From SZAS-79 sp038319115 (GTDB taxonomy: Bacteria > Pseudomonadota > Gammaproteobacteria > Burkholderiales > SG8-39): 13,376 nucleotides of DNA. Under the pieces are notes generated by a model, which was given only the letters and a program-made list of their open reading frames with translations, did no database searches and was not told where the DNA came from. Below, in pieces: positions 1-8,538 of the stretch. Within the stretch, counting starts at the first letter, position 1; each line of letters opens with the position of its first letter. Position numbers and translations under genes: made by a program. The DNA is taken from the NCBI GenBank assembly GCA_038319115.1, contig JBBQCV010000091.1, forward strand, positions 1 to 13,376, written 5' to 3'.

Positions 1-54
1 GAGGCCGCCAAGTGGGCCAAGGTGGTGCGCGATGCCGGCATCAGGCCGGAGTGA
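1..54 (+). CDS. C-terminal tail of a Bug/TctC-family solute-binding protein (partial)
   Basis: The window opens inside a plus-strand frame that reads EAAKWAKVVRDAGIRPE and stops at TGA (52-54). The ending K-W-x-K-V-(I/V)-x-D-A-G-I-x-x-E is the usual C-terminus of Bug-family (Bordetella uptake gene, TctC-like) periplasmic binding proteins. These deliver carboxylates and other small organic anions to tripartite tricarboxylate transporters or to sensory systems. Only 17 residues are present, so the ligand and the rest of the protein cannot be judged. The gene points towards the minus-strand genes that follow, so it is convergent with them and unrelated in transcription. The family call rests on this short tail alone. 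Confidence 0.6.
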   Translation, partial: EAAKWAKVVRDAGIRPE

Positions 55-175
55 CGCGGCGCCAGAAAGTAAAACTTTCAATTCTGCGCAATCAATCCCC
101 GCGCGCCTCATACGTCGGTTTAGTTTCCGTATTTGGAAAACAACACGGCCATATTCCGGCGCCTCGGCACGCCGG
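55..175. other. AT-richer intergenic gap with small inverted repeats
   Basis: This gap separates the Bug-family gene from the convergent minus-strand remnant. It is visibly less GC-rich than its surroundings. It contains a perfect 6-bp inverted repeat, GAAAGT (65-70) and ACTTTC (74-79) around AAA, with CAGAA (63-67) and TTCTG (82-86) further out. A second weak pair is TTTCC (124-128) and GGAAA (135-139). Neither is followed by a clear T-run, so they are at best weak terminators for the converging genes. No coding region is supported here. Confidence 0.3.
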
Positions 176-415
176 TCAGAACGCGCGGCAGATGGTGTAG
201 CTGGTGGTGCCGGTCTCGATGTACGACGTGGCCGGCGTGTTCGACAGCGTTGTCGTGTCCTGCACGCCGCGCACGAATCCCGTGTTGACCAGGCCGTCGT
301 CCATCTGCACGTCGAGCGCAATGGCCACTTTGTCGGGCAGGTTCGACGAGCACAGGATGAGGCCGGTGACGCCGCCGAGAGTGGGGCCGGCCGCGAATAA
401 CCGGTCCCGTCTGTA
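176..415 (-). pseudogene. C-terminal remnant of a type IV pilin-like (prepilin-type) protein
   Basis: On the minus strand an open stretch of 79 codons runs from just after an in-frame TAG (416-418) to TGA (176-178). It reads ...GVTGLILCSSNLPDKVAI, then ALDVQMDDGLVNTGFVRG, and ends SYTICRAF. A segment of the form (A/I)-x-D-x-x-(M/L)-D-D-G-x-x-x-T-G-x-V-R, with a cysteine before it and one near the C-terminus, resembles the C-terminal half of betaproteobacterial minor pilins or pseudopilins. There is no plausible start codon, no hydrophobic N-terminal helix and no G/FTLIE prepilin cleavage site anywhere upstream; the App1-type gene ends 40 bases away. It therefore looks like a decayed or truncated fragment. 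A short stretch in another frame just upstream (about 395-452, TDFWTPGYVRRSTDGTGYS) could be further coding sequence separated by a frameshift; this is speculative. Confidence 0.4.
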
Positions 416-454
416 CTACGGCGCACATAGCCGGGCGTCCAGAAGTCCGTCCGC

Positions 455-1669
455 TCAGAAGCTCGGCCCCGGCGTCGTGGCCGCACGCGATTTTTCGATC
501 AGCGCGGCCATTTCGGTGACGAGCTCCGAGACGTCCAGCGGAACGAAGGCATCCGGCTCGCTGATCACTTGCATTCCTGCCAGCCGGCCTCCGAGCACAT
601 CGCGGATGTGGATGGATTCGACCTGGCCCGGGAAAAGTGTGCGGATCGCGCGATAGACCTCGGGATCGCGCTCGCCGGAGTCGCCCACGAGGATGAACCG
701 GCGGCGCGGGAGGCGCAGCATGAGATCGGCGATCTGGCGGACTTTCTGGTCGAGCGTGGCGAGGCCTCCGCCCACCGCGAATGAAAGCAGGCTGCCCACC
801 GCGCCGCGCTCGACCAGGTTGAGGCGCAGCGGCTTCATGTGCAGCGTCCCGGCCGGGAATTTCTCCTGCTCGAACAGGAACCGGGCGAGCACGCCGTACA
901 TCTGCCATGGGCTGCCCGACACGTAGTGGAATGACGCTTCGGCGGCGGCCTGTTCCCCCCCGGCCATGGCAACGAGCCGCTCGCGCATGCCCGGGACGGC
1001 CGTGAATGCGTGCAGGAAAGTGTTGCGCAGCACGGCCCGCTTTCCCGCCGGTATGCCAGTGGCCTTGAGCGTGTCGTCGATGTCGCACACGATGGAGAGA
1101 CCGTCGGGCTCGAGGAAACGGATTGCGCCGATGCCTTCGCCGAACCCGTCGCCGCTGCGCGCACGGATCGCGAGCCACGGGTCGCGCGGGCTGCCCGCGC
1201 CGGCGATTCCGGCAGCGCTGCTCACGGCGGCGGCGGCGTCGCGCCGCGCGCGCACATCGCGCACGAGGGTGTCGGGGACCCGCATCGCTTCCTCGACGAT
1301 GCCGCCGGGCGTGGTCATCTGCGCAAAGCGGAACACCTTGCGCCCGGGATCCTCCTCGAATCTGAACTCGACCGCCTCGCGGTTCTTGTCGTCGGCGATG
1401 AAAGGCGCGAGGCACTCGCGTAGTTGCGCCTTTTCCGCCGGATCCAGCGCGCGCCGGAGGTCGCGCTCGAAATGCGCCACCGCCCAATCCTGGATCGCGC
1501 GTTCGACGAAGGGCGTGTCGCGGTTGTCGTGCACCCAGACGCGCATCGGCGCGACCCACGTCCCCGCATCCGCCGGGTCGCGATAGCCGTACGACGGGTA
1601 GACGGTGAGTTCCTTGCCTTCGATTCGCCGCCGGATGGCGGCGAAGAGCGCCCTGAGCTTGGTGCCCAT
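455..1669 (-). CDS. App1-type (DUF2183) phosphatase domain protein
   Basis: This 404-residue protein carries the catalytic domain of the App1/DUF2183 family, HAD-like phosphatases named after the yeast actin-patch phosphatidate phosphatase. The nucleophile motif is CDIDDT (195-200), where the first Asp of DxDxT would form the phospho-enzyme. A SGSP turn at 251-254 and LVGDSGERD at 327-335 match the later HAD motifs with the acidic metal ligands. Residues 1-180 form the less conserved N-terminal part seen in many bacterial members. No signal peptide or membrane segment is evident, so a cytoplasmic location is expected. The substrate in bacteria is not established; phosphatidate is only an extrapolation from yeast. 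The ATG at 1669 is preferred because AGAG lies nine bases upstream; an in-frame TTG at 1720 would add 17 residues that look unlike the family. The gene follows the terminator of the Mo-hydroxylase operon and is probably a separate unit. Confidence 0.85.
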   Translation of the reverse strand: MGTKLRALFAAIRRRIEGKELTVYPSYGYRDPADAGTWVAPMRVWVHDNRDTPFVERAIQDWAVAHFERDLRRALDPAEKAQLRECLAPFIADDKNREAVEFRFEEDPGRKVFRFAQMTTPGGIVEEAMRVPDTLVRDVRARRDAAAAVSSAAGIAGAGSPRDPWLAIRARSGDGFGEGIGAIRFLEPDGLSIVCDIDDTLKATGIPAGKRAVLRNTFLHAFTAVPGMRERLVAMAGGEQAAAEASFHYVSGSPWQMYGVLARFLFEQEKFPAGTLHMKPLRLNLVERGAVGSLLSFAVGGGLATLDQKVRQIADLMLRLPRRRFILVGDSGERDPEVYRAIRTLFPGQVESIHIRDVLGGRLAGMQVISEPDAFVPLDVSELVTEMAALIEKSRAATTPGPSF

Positions 1670-1680
1670 TTCCGCGTGCT

Positions 1681-1758
1681 CTATTCGACCCTGAGCCCGG
1701 CCTGCCGCGCCGCCTTGCAAAGCGCGCGATCGTGCTGCTCAGGCAGGGACTCCTTCAC
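1681..1758 (-). CDS. Possible 25-aa ORF ahead of the App1-type gene
   Basis: Just after the terminator, a GTG (1756-1758) opens a 25-codon frame starting VKESLPEQ and ending QAGLRVE, with TAG at 1681-1683. A purine-rich GGGGAGG sits five bases upstream, a better ribosome-binding site than that of the App1-type gene. The stop lies 11 bases before the App1-type ATG, so it could be a coupled leader or a small protein. I recognise no family. Its Shine-Dalgarno sequence lies directly against the terminator, leaving no room for a promoter, so it would need readthrough or a leaderless start. It may equally be chance. Confidence 0.2.
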   Translation of the reverse strand: MKESLPEQHDRALCKAARQAGLRVE

Positions 1759-1773
1759 GGCGGCCTCCCCATC

Positions 1774-1799
1774 AAAAAAAGGCCCGCCGAAGCGGGCCT
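1774..1799 (-). terminator. Intrinsic terminator of the Mo-hydroxylase operon
   Basis: Read on the minus strand, AGGCCCGC and GCGGGCCT form a perfect 8-bp GC-rich stem closed by a UUCG-type tetraloop. It is followed at once by a run of seven T residues. This is a textbook Rho-independent terminator. It lies about 40 bases past the stop of the FAD subunit gene and should end transcription of the three-gene operon before the App1-type gene. Confidence 0.92.
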
Positions 1800-1836
1800 G
1801 TCATGGCAAATGCGGTGGACAGGATGCGGGCGCCGC

Positions 1837-2637
1837 CTATTTCCCCAGGGCCTGCGTCACGGCGCGCTTGGCCATCACAGTGATGAGGTGGGCGCGATAT
1901 TCGGCCGAGCCGTGCAGGTCGGCGTTGAGGCTGTCGGCGCTGATCGTGCCGGCGGGGACCGCTTCGGGATCGAACTTCGCCGTGAGCGCCTTCTCGATGG
2001 CAGTGGCGCGGAACACGCACGAGGCTGCCCCGGTGACGGCCACGCGCACGCCGCTGGCGGTGTCGGCCACGAACACGCCGACCAGCGCGAAGCGCGAGGC
2101 CGGGTTCTTGAACTTGATGTAGCCGGCGCGCTTGGCCGCCGGGAAGGTGACCGCGGTGATGAGCTCACCGGTTTCGAGCGCCGTCTCGAACAAGCCCTTG
2201 AAGAAATCATCGGCCGCGATCTTGCGCTTGTTGGTGGTGATGATCGCGCCCAGGCCCAGCACCGCCGCCGGGTAGCAGGCGGCGGGGTCGTTGTTGGCGA
2301 GCGAACCGCCGATGGTGCCCATGTGGCGCACCTGCCGGTCGCCGATTCCGCCGGCCAGGCGCGCGAGCGCCGGGATCAGCTTCTTCACGTCGGCGTTGGC
2401 CTCGACCTCGGCGTGTCGCGTCATCGCGCCGATGGTCACGGTGGAGCCGTCGGCCTTGATGCCCGTCAGCTCCTTGATGCCGCCGAGGTCGATGAGGTCG
2501 GTGGGCGAGGCGAGGCGCAGCTTCATCGCCTGCACCAGGCTCTGGCCGCCGGCGAGGATCTTGCCCTCGGCCTGCTTGCCGGCCAGCGTCAGCGCGTCAC
2601 CGAGGGTGGTGGGCTTGTGGTAGGTGAATGCATGCAT
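1837..2637 (-). CDS. Mo-hydroxylase medium subunit, FAD-binding (CoxM-like)
   Basis: This 266-residue protein is the FAD-carrying subunit of a xanthine dehydrogenase / CO dehydrogenase-family molybdenum hydroxylase. It passes electrons from the [2Fe-2S] clusters of the small subunit to the final acceptor. The two flavin-binding motifs of the family are present: AGGQS at 29-33 and TIGGSLANNDP at 108-118, the latter within the FAD_binding_5 domain. The remaining C-terminal part fits the CO_deh_flav_C domain. Length is slightly shorter than typical (about 270-290). The ATG at 2637 is preceded by AGGAGA seven bases upstream. It is the last gene of the operon, 54 bases after the large subunit, and the terminator follows directly. 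No signal peptide is seen; a cytoplasmic location is expected. Confidence 0.93.
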   Translation of the reverse strand: MHAFTYHKPTTLGDALTLAGKQAEGKILAGGQSLVQAMKLRLASPTDLIDLGGIKELTGIKADGSTVTIGAMTRHAEVEANADVKKLIPALARLAGGIGDRQVRHMGTIGGSLANNDPAACYPAAVLGLGAIITTNKRKIAADDFFKGLFETALETGELITAVTFPAAKRAGYIKFKNPASRFALVGVFVADTASGVRVAVTGAASCVFRATAIEKALTAKFDPEAVPAGTISADSLNADLHGSAEYRAHLITVMAKRAVTQALGK

Positions 2638-2691
2638 GTCTGGTTCTCCTGATGCTCTGAATCGAAATGGGTTGTGCGCCGGCGTCCCGGC

Positions 2692-5055
<2,364 letters not shown>

Positions 5056-5121
5056 GCTTGTCTCCTCGGTCTGTCCACTCAACTCGCTGGAACTTCCCTG
5101 GAATGCTCGTCGCGCGGGCCT

Positions 5122-5601
5122 TTACTTGGCAGCGGCCATCGCTTTGGCGCCCGCGGCGATCGATTTGACGATGTTGTGGTAGCCGGTGCAGCGGCACAGG
5201 TTGCCTTCCAGCCCTTCGCGGATCTCGGTCTCGGACAGGTCGGGGCGGCCCTTGGCGAGGTCGATTGCGTTCATGACCATGCCCGGGGTGCAGAAGCCGC
5301 ACTGCAGGCCGTGGTTTTCCTTGAAGGCGGCCTGCATCGGGTGCAGCGTGCCGTCGGGCGCGGCGATGCCCTCGATGGTCACGATGTTCGCGCCCTCGGC
5401 CTGCATGGCCACCATCGAGCACGATTTCACCGCCTTGCCATTCATGTGCACGGTGCAGGCACCGCATTGCGCCGTGTCGCAGCCCACGTGGGTGCCGGTA
5501 AGGCGCAGCTCCTCGCGGATGAAGGTGACCAGGAGCGTGCGCTCCTCGACCTGGGCCGAGGCGGGTTTGCCGTTGACGGTCATGGATACTTTGATGGACA
5601 T
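5122..5601 (-). CDS. Mo-hydroxylase small subunit, two [2Fe-2S] clusters (CoxS-like)
   Basis: This 159-residue protein is the electron-transfer subunit of the Mo-hydroxylase. The N-terminal ferredoxin-like domain holds Cys41, Cys46, Cys49 and Cys61 (GCDTAQCGAC...SC). The C-terminal helical domain holds Cys101 and Cys104 (QCGFCTPGM) with Cys136 and Cys138 (NLCRCTGYHNIV). All eight cluster ligands are thus intact, as is Gln100, which in this family contacts the Mo cofactor. Length is normal. The ATG at 5601 has GGAG five bases upstream. It is the first gene of the operon; the large subunit begins 66 bases after its stop. Cytoplasmic, no signal peptide. Confidence 0.95.
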   Translation of the reverse strand: MSIKVSMTVNGKPASAQVEERTLLVTFIREELRLTGTHVGCDTAQCGACTVHMNGKAVKSCSMVAMQAEGANIVTIEGIAAPDGTLHPMQAAFKENHGLQCGFCTPGMVMNAIDLAKGRPDLSETEIREGLEGNLCRCTGYHNIVKSIAAGAKAMAAAK

Positions 5602-5944
5602 GGAAGCTCCTTGCTCTTGGATTGCCTGGGTTGCGATTCTTTTCTGGGCGGACCGGCGCAGTGCAGTTCGGTCGGAAGCCTGATCCGCCGGGGAATCGGG
5701 ATGCTAGCGCACGCGATTGGCCCCGGCAAACGAATCACGGTGCGTGGGGTCGATGTCCGGCAGGACGTTTGCAACATCCTCGCAGTCCCGCGGGGAGGAT
5801 GGAGGGCAGCCTCGGCCGCCACATTCTGCTGCACTGCGATATCCGCCAAATGGAGGATGTAAGGCCAGCGTCAGCGTGCCGAAAGCTGGCGGCAAAGCCC
5901 TGCTGTTAGCTTGCAGACCCTTCGCCTGTGCGGGTCCTTATTAC
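5602..5944. promoter_or_regulatory. Divergent intergenic region with repeated GGAGGATG boxes and an 18-bp palindrome
   Basis: This 343-base region separates the divergent Mo-hydroxylase and efflux operons and must hold both promoters. ATCCGCCAAATGGAGGAT (5841-5858) is a palindrome with eight-base arms and one mismatch around a central AA. GGAGGATG occurs twice in direct orientation (5794-5801 and 5852-5859). Its complement CATCCTC at 5775-5781 makes an inverted repeat with the first copy around a 13-base spacer. These are candidate operator sites; the regulator is unknown. An open frame for the efflux gene does extend back to 5717 with an ATG, but its translation lacks the character of a leader and precedes a good signal peptide, so I treat 5717-5944 as non-coding. 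Confidence 0.4.
5701..5729 (-). promoter_or_regulatory. Candidate sigma-70 promoter of the Mo-hydroxylase operon
   Basis: Read on the minus strand, TTGCCG (5724-5729) and TAGCAT (5701-5706) are separated by exactly 17 bases. Each matches the sigma-70 hexamers at four of six positions. The predicted leader to the small-subunit ATG is about 90 bases. The site is in the correct place for the operon, but in GC-rich DNA such matches occur by chance. Confidence 0.35.
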
Positions 5945-7252
5945 GTGTATCGCTTTGTCCTGACCCTAGTGGCTGCCGGGTGCGTTTGCGCTACCGGACC
6001 GGCGTTCGGGCGCGACCTGTCGCTCGCCGAAACCGAGCAACTGGTGGTGCGCGGCAACCGCGACCTGCAAGCCGCGCGGCGCCTGGTGGAATCGGCCGGG
6101 GCGGGCATCCTGCAGGCGGACGTGCGCCCCAATCCCGTCGTTTCGTATAACGCCTCGGGGATCAGCAACAGCATCGGCGCCGGACCGGCCTACAACAAGC
6201 GCATCGACAATACGTTCCGCATCGACCAGCTGGTCGAGCGTGGCAACAAGCGCGAGCTGCGCGTGGAGGCGGCGAAAAACCTCGAGCGAGCGGCGCAGAG
6301 CGACGCCTCCGACGTGCTGCGCCAGCAGCTCCTGCTCGCACGCAACGCCTACACCGACCTGCAGCAGGCGCAGGCCAAGGCCGAAATCCTCGTCAGCATG
6401 GCCGGGCTGTTCTCCAGCACCTACTCGGCCGCGCAGACGCGCCTGAAGGCAGGCGACCTCGCCTCGGCGGACGTGGCGCGCGTGCAGGTCGACTACGAGC
6501 GCGCGCAGAACGACCTGCGCGTCGCGCAGGCGGAACTTGCGCGGATCAGGTACGCACTCGCCTACCTCGTCGCCGACGAAGCCGGCGCAGTGCAACTCCG
6601 CGCATCCGACCCCTGGCCGGCGGTCGAGGCGCTCGACCCGGCCGAGGTGCAGCGGGCCATCACACAGTCGGTGGAGACGCGGCCCGACGTGCTCTCGGCC
6701 AAGGCGCGCGTGGAAGCCACCGAAAAGCTGCGCGACCTCGCCCGCAGCCAACGCACACGCGACATTTCCGTGGGAGCGCAGTTCGAGCGCTATCCAGGCA
6801 CCCAGCCGGCTAACAGCGTCGGTGTCGGGCTTTCTTTGCCGCTGCTGTTCGGTAACGATTTCTCCGGCGACATCCAGCGCGCCGAAGTCGACCGCTACGC
6901 AGCGCTCGACACGCTCGACAAGGTGCGCGCGGTGGCGGTTACCGAGATCGCGCGGGCCGCTTCCGACTTGCAATCGGCGGCCGAAAGGCGCAGCCGCTAC
7001 GACGGGTCGCTGCTCGCCGCGGCGCAGCGCTCGGCCGAGGCCGCGGAGTTCGCATTCAAGCGCGGCGCCACCTCGGTGCTCGAAGTGCTCGATGCGCGTC
7101 GCACGCTGCGCGCGGTGCAGCTCGAAGCCCTGGCCGCGCGCGCCGAATACGCCAAGGCGGCGCATGCCTGGCGCGCAAGCCTGCAGGGTGCCGTGCCCGC
7201 CATGTACGGTGCCGGCGCTGCGCCAACGGTCGGCGTGCCGGCCCAGAAATGA
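5945..7252 (+). CDS. TolC-family outer-membrane efflux factor (CzcC-like)
   Basis: This 435-residue protein is the outer-membrane channel of the tripartite efflux pump encoded by the next two genes. From GTG 5945 it begins with a signal peptide (hydrophobic VLTLVAAGCVCATG, likely cleavage near AFG at 20-22), followed by LSLAETEQLVVRGNRDLQAARR, the usual opening of the outer-membrane efflux protein domain. The rest is the long alpha-helical, Ala/Gln/Arg-rich pattern of two tandem OEP repeats, including a late segment that reads AEFAFKRGATSVLEVLDARRT, characteristic of heavy-metal (CzcC/CnrC-type) members. A longer reading from ATG 5717 would place 76 unlikely residues before the signal peptide, so the GTG is preferred although no clear ribosome-binding site precedes it. 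The stop overlaps the adaptor start (ATGA), showing translational coupling. The exact substrate cannot be read from this subunit. Confidence 0.88.
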   Translation: MYRFVLTLVAAGCVCATGPAFGRDLSLAETEQLVVRGNRDLQAARRLVESAGAGILQADVRPNPVVSYNASGISNSIGAGPAYNKRIDNTFRIDQLVERGNKRELRVEAAKNLERAAQSDASDVLRQQLLLARNAYTDLQQAQAKAEILVSMAGLFSSTYSAAQTRLKAGDLASADVARVQVDYERAQNDLRVAQAELARIRYALAYLVADEAGAVQLRASDPWPAVEALDPAEVQRAITQSVETRPDVLSAKARVEATEKLRDLARSQRTRDISVGAQFERYPGTQPANSVGVGLSLPLLFGNDFSGDIQRAEVDRYAALDTLDKVRAVAVTEIARAASDLQSAAERRSRYDGSLLAAAQRSAEAAEFAFKRGATSVLEVLDARRTLRAVQLEALAARAEYAKAAHAWRASLQGAVPAMYGAGAAPTVGVPAQK

Positions 7253-8466
7253 GCCCCACGCATAAGATGCACGGTGAACCCGCACCCGCTGAAATCCTGG
7301 TCACCAGGGTCGCGGTCCTGCCGGCCGCGCGGCGGTCGGTTCTCCCCGCACTGTTCCTCGCGGGCGCGGCGCTGCTGATGGCCGGCTGCGACGAACCTCC
7401 ACGCGCGGCCCAGCCGTTGCAGGTGGCCAAAGCGGTGGGCAACGCGGTCGAATTCCCACAGGGGAGCACGCAGCTCGGCGCTATCGTGACCGAAACCGTC
7501 GCGCCGCGCGGCGAGGCGGTCACGCGCCTGAACGGTCGCATCGTGTGGGACGAGGACCGCACCGTGCGCGTGTTCCCGCCGCTCGCCGGGCGGGTGCTGT
7601 CGATCGCCGTGCGCCCCGGCGACACGGTGCAGGCGGGCCAGACACTGGCGGTGGTGTCCGCGCCCGAGCTGGGACAGGCCCAGGCCGAGGCGCGCCGCGC
7701 CGAGCAGGACCGCGCGCTGGCGCAGAAGAACCTCGCCCGTGTGCAGGAACTGCACGGCGCGGGCGTGGCGCCGGCCAAGGACCTGCAGGCCGCGCAGGCC
7801 GAGCTTGCGCGCAACGAATCCGAGCTCGCCCGCACCGCCGCCAAGCTTTCCCTCTATGGCGCCCGTTCGGCGAGCGTGGACCAGCGGTTCGCGCTGCGCA
7901 GCGCGATCGGCGGCGTGGTGGTGGAGCGCAACCTCAATCCCGGCCAGGAGCTGCGCCCGGACCAGGCGCCTGAGCGCGCACCGTTCGTGATCTCCGACCC
8001 GACCCGACTGTGGTTCGTGCTCGACGTGGCCGAGGCCGACGCGGGGCTGCTGCGGCCGGGCGCGGTGGTCACGCTGCGCTCGCCGCTGCTGGGCGAGGGG
8101 GTGGCGGCCGGTCGGGTGGTCCACGTGGCCGACGCGGTCGACACGCAGTCGCGCACGGTAAAGGTCCGCGGCACGGTGGACAACAAGGACCGCCGGCTGA
8201 AGGCGGAGATGTACGTCACCGCCGAGATGCGCAGCGCCGCTGCTCCCGGCATGGTGGTGCCGGCCAAGGCGGTGTTCCTGCGCGGCGACCGATACTTCGT
8301 GTTCGTGCAGGCCGCGCCGGGGCGCTTTGAGCGGCGCGAGGTGAGCGTGGGGCCGGCGACCAACGGTTCGCAGGTGCTCCTGGGCGGGGTCAAGGAGGGC
8401 GACAAGGTGGTGGCCGACGGCGCATTGCTCCTGCAGCGCATCCTCGCAACCGCGGGCAACCGCTGA
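7249..8466 (+). CDS. Lipoprotein RND periplasmic adaptor (HlyD/CzcB-like)
   Basis: This 405-residue membrane-fusion protein joins the RND pump to the outer-membrane factor. After a 46-residue N-terminal region with the hydrophobic stretch VLPALFLAGAALLMAG, a lipobox-like LMAGC gives lipidated Cys47. Asp48 at the +2 position is the classic signal for retention in the inner membrane. The biotinyl-lipoyl half-motifs are RVLSIAVRPGDTVQAGQTLA and, after a coiled-coil hairpin rich in Ala/Glu/Arg (about 135-200), SAIGGVVVERNLNPGQE. Beta-barrel and membrane-proximal domains follow. No His-rich metal-binding extension is seen. The start overlaps the upstream stop by four bases (ATGA); an in-frame ATG at 7267 would shorten the N-terminus by six residues and still keep the lipobox. 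Homologous to the second adaptor at the right edge of the window. Confidence 0.9.
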   Translation: MSPTHKMHGEPAPAEILVTRVAVLPAARRSVLPALFLAGAALLMAGCDEPPRAAQPLQVAKAVGNAVEFPQGSTQLGAIVTETVAPRGEAVTRLNGRIVWDEDRTVRVFPPLAGRVLSIAVRPGDTVQAGQTLAVVSAPELGQAQAEARRAEQDRALAQKNLARVQELHGAGVAPAKDLQAAQAELARNESELARTAAKLSLYGARSASVDQRFALRSAIGGVVVERNLNPGQELRPDQAPERAPFVISDPTRLWFVLDVAEADAGLLRPGAVVTLRSPLLGEGVAAGRVVHVADAVDTQSRTVKVRGTVDNKDRRLKAEMYVTAEMRSAAAPGMVVPAKAVFLRGDRYFVFVQAAPGRFERREVSVGPATNGSQVLLGGVKEGDKVVADGALLLQRILATAGNR

Positions 8467-8496
8467 GCCGCGCCACCGCACCGGACCCCTGAGCCC

Positions 8497-8538
8497 ATGA
8501 AACCCGCCGCAAGCCCCGCCAGGCCCTCCCGCCGATGA
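8497..8538 (+). CDS. Possible 13-aa leader ORF overlapping the RND pump start
   Basis: ATG 8497 opens a 13-codon frame (MKPAASPARPSRR) whose TGA (8536-8538) overlaps the pump's ATG by four bases (ATGA). The pump start has no recognisable Shine-Dalgarno sequence, so termination of a short leader there could re-initiate translation. The leader itself lacks a good ribosome-binding site, and there is no regulatory motif in the peptide that I recognise. It may be incidental. Confidence 0.2.
   Translation: MKPAASPARPSRR

Noticed and set aside
65..86. Terminator for the Bug-family gene
   Set aside because: The inverted repeat is short, AT-rich and not followed by a T-run; noted only as a weak hairpin.
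120..1559. 479-codon minus-strand frame overlapping the App1-type gene
   Set aside because: Arg/Pro/His-rich translation in another frame of a clearly coding gene.
5717..5944. 76-residue N-terminal extension of the TolC-family protein from ATG 5717
   Set aside because: It would bury a good signal peptide, and it covers the region with palindromic and repeated regulatory-looking sequence.
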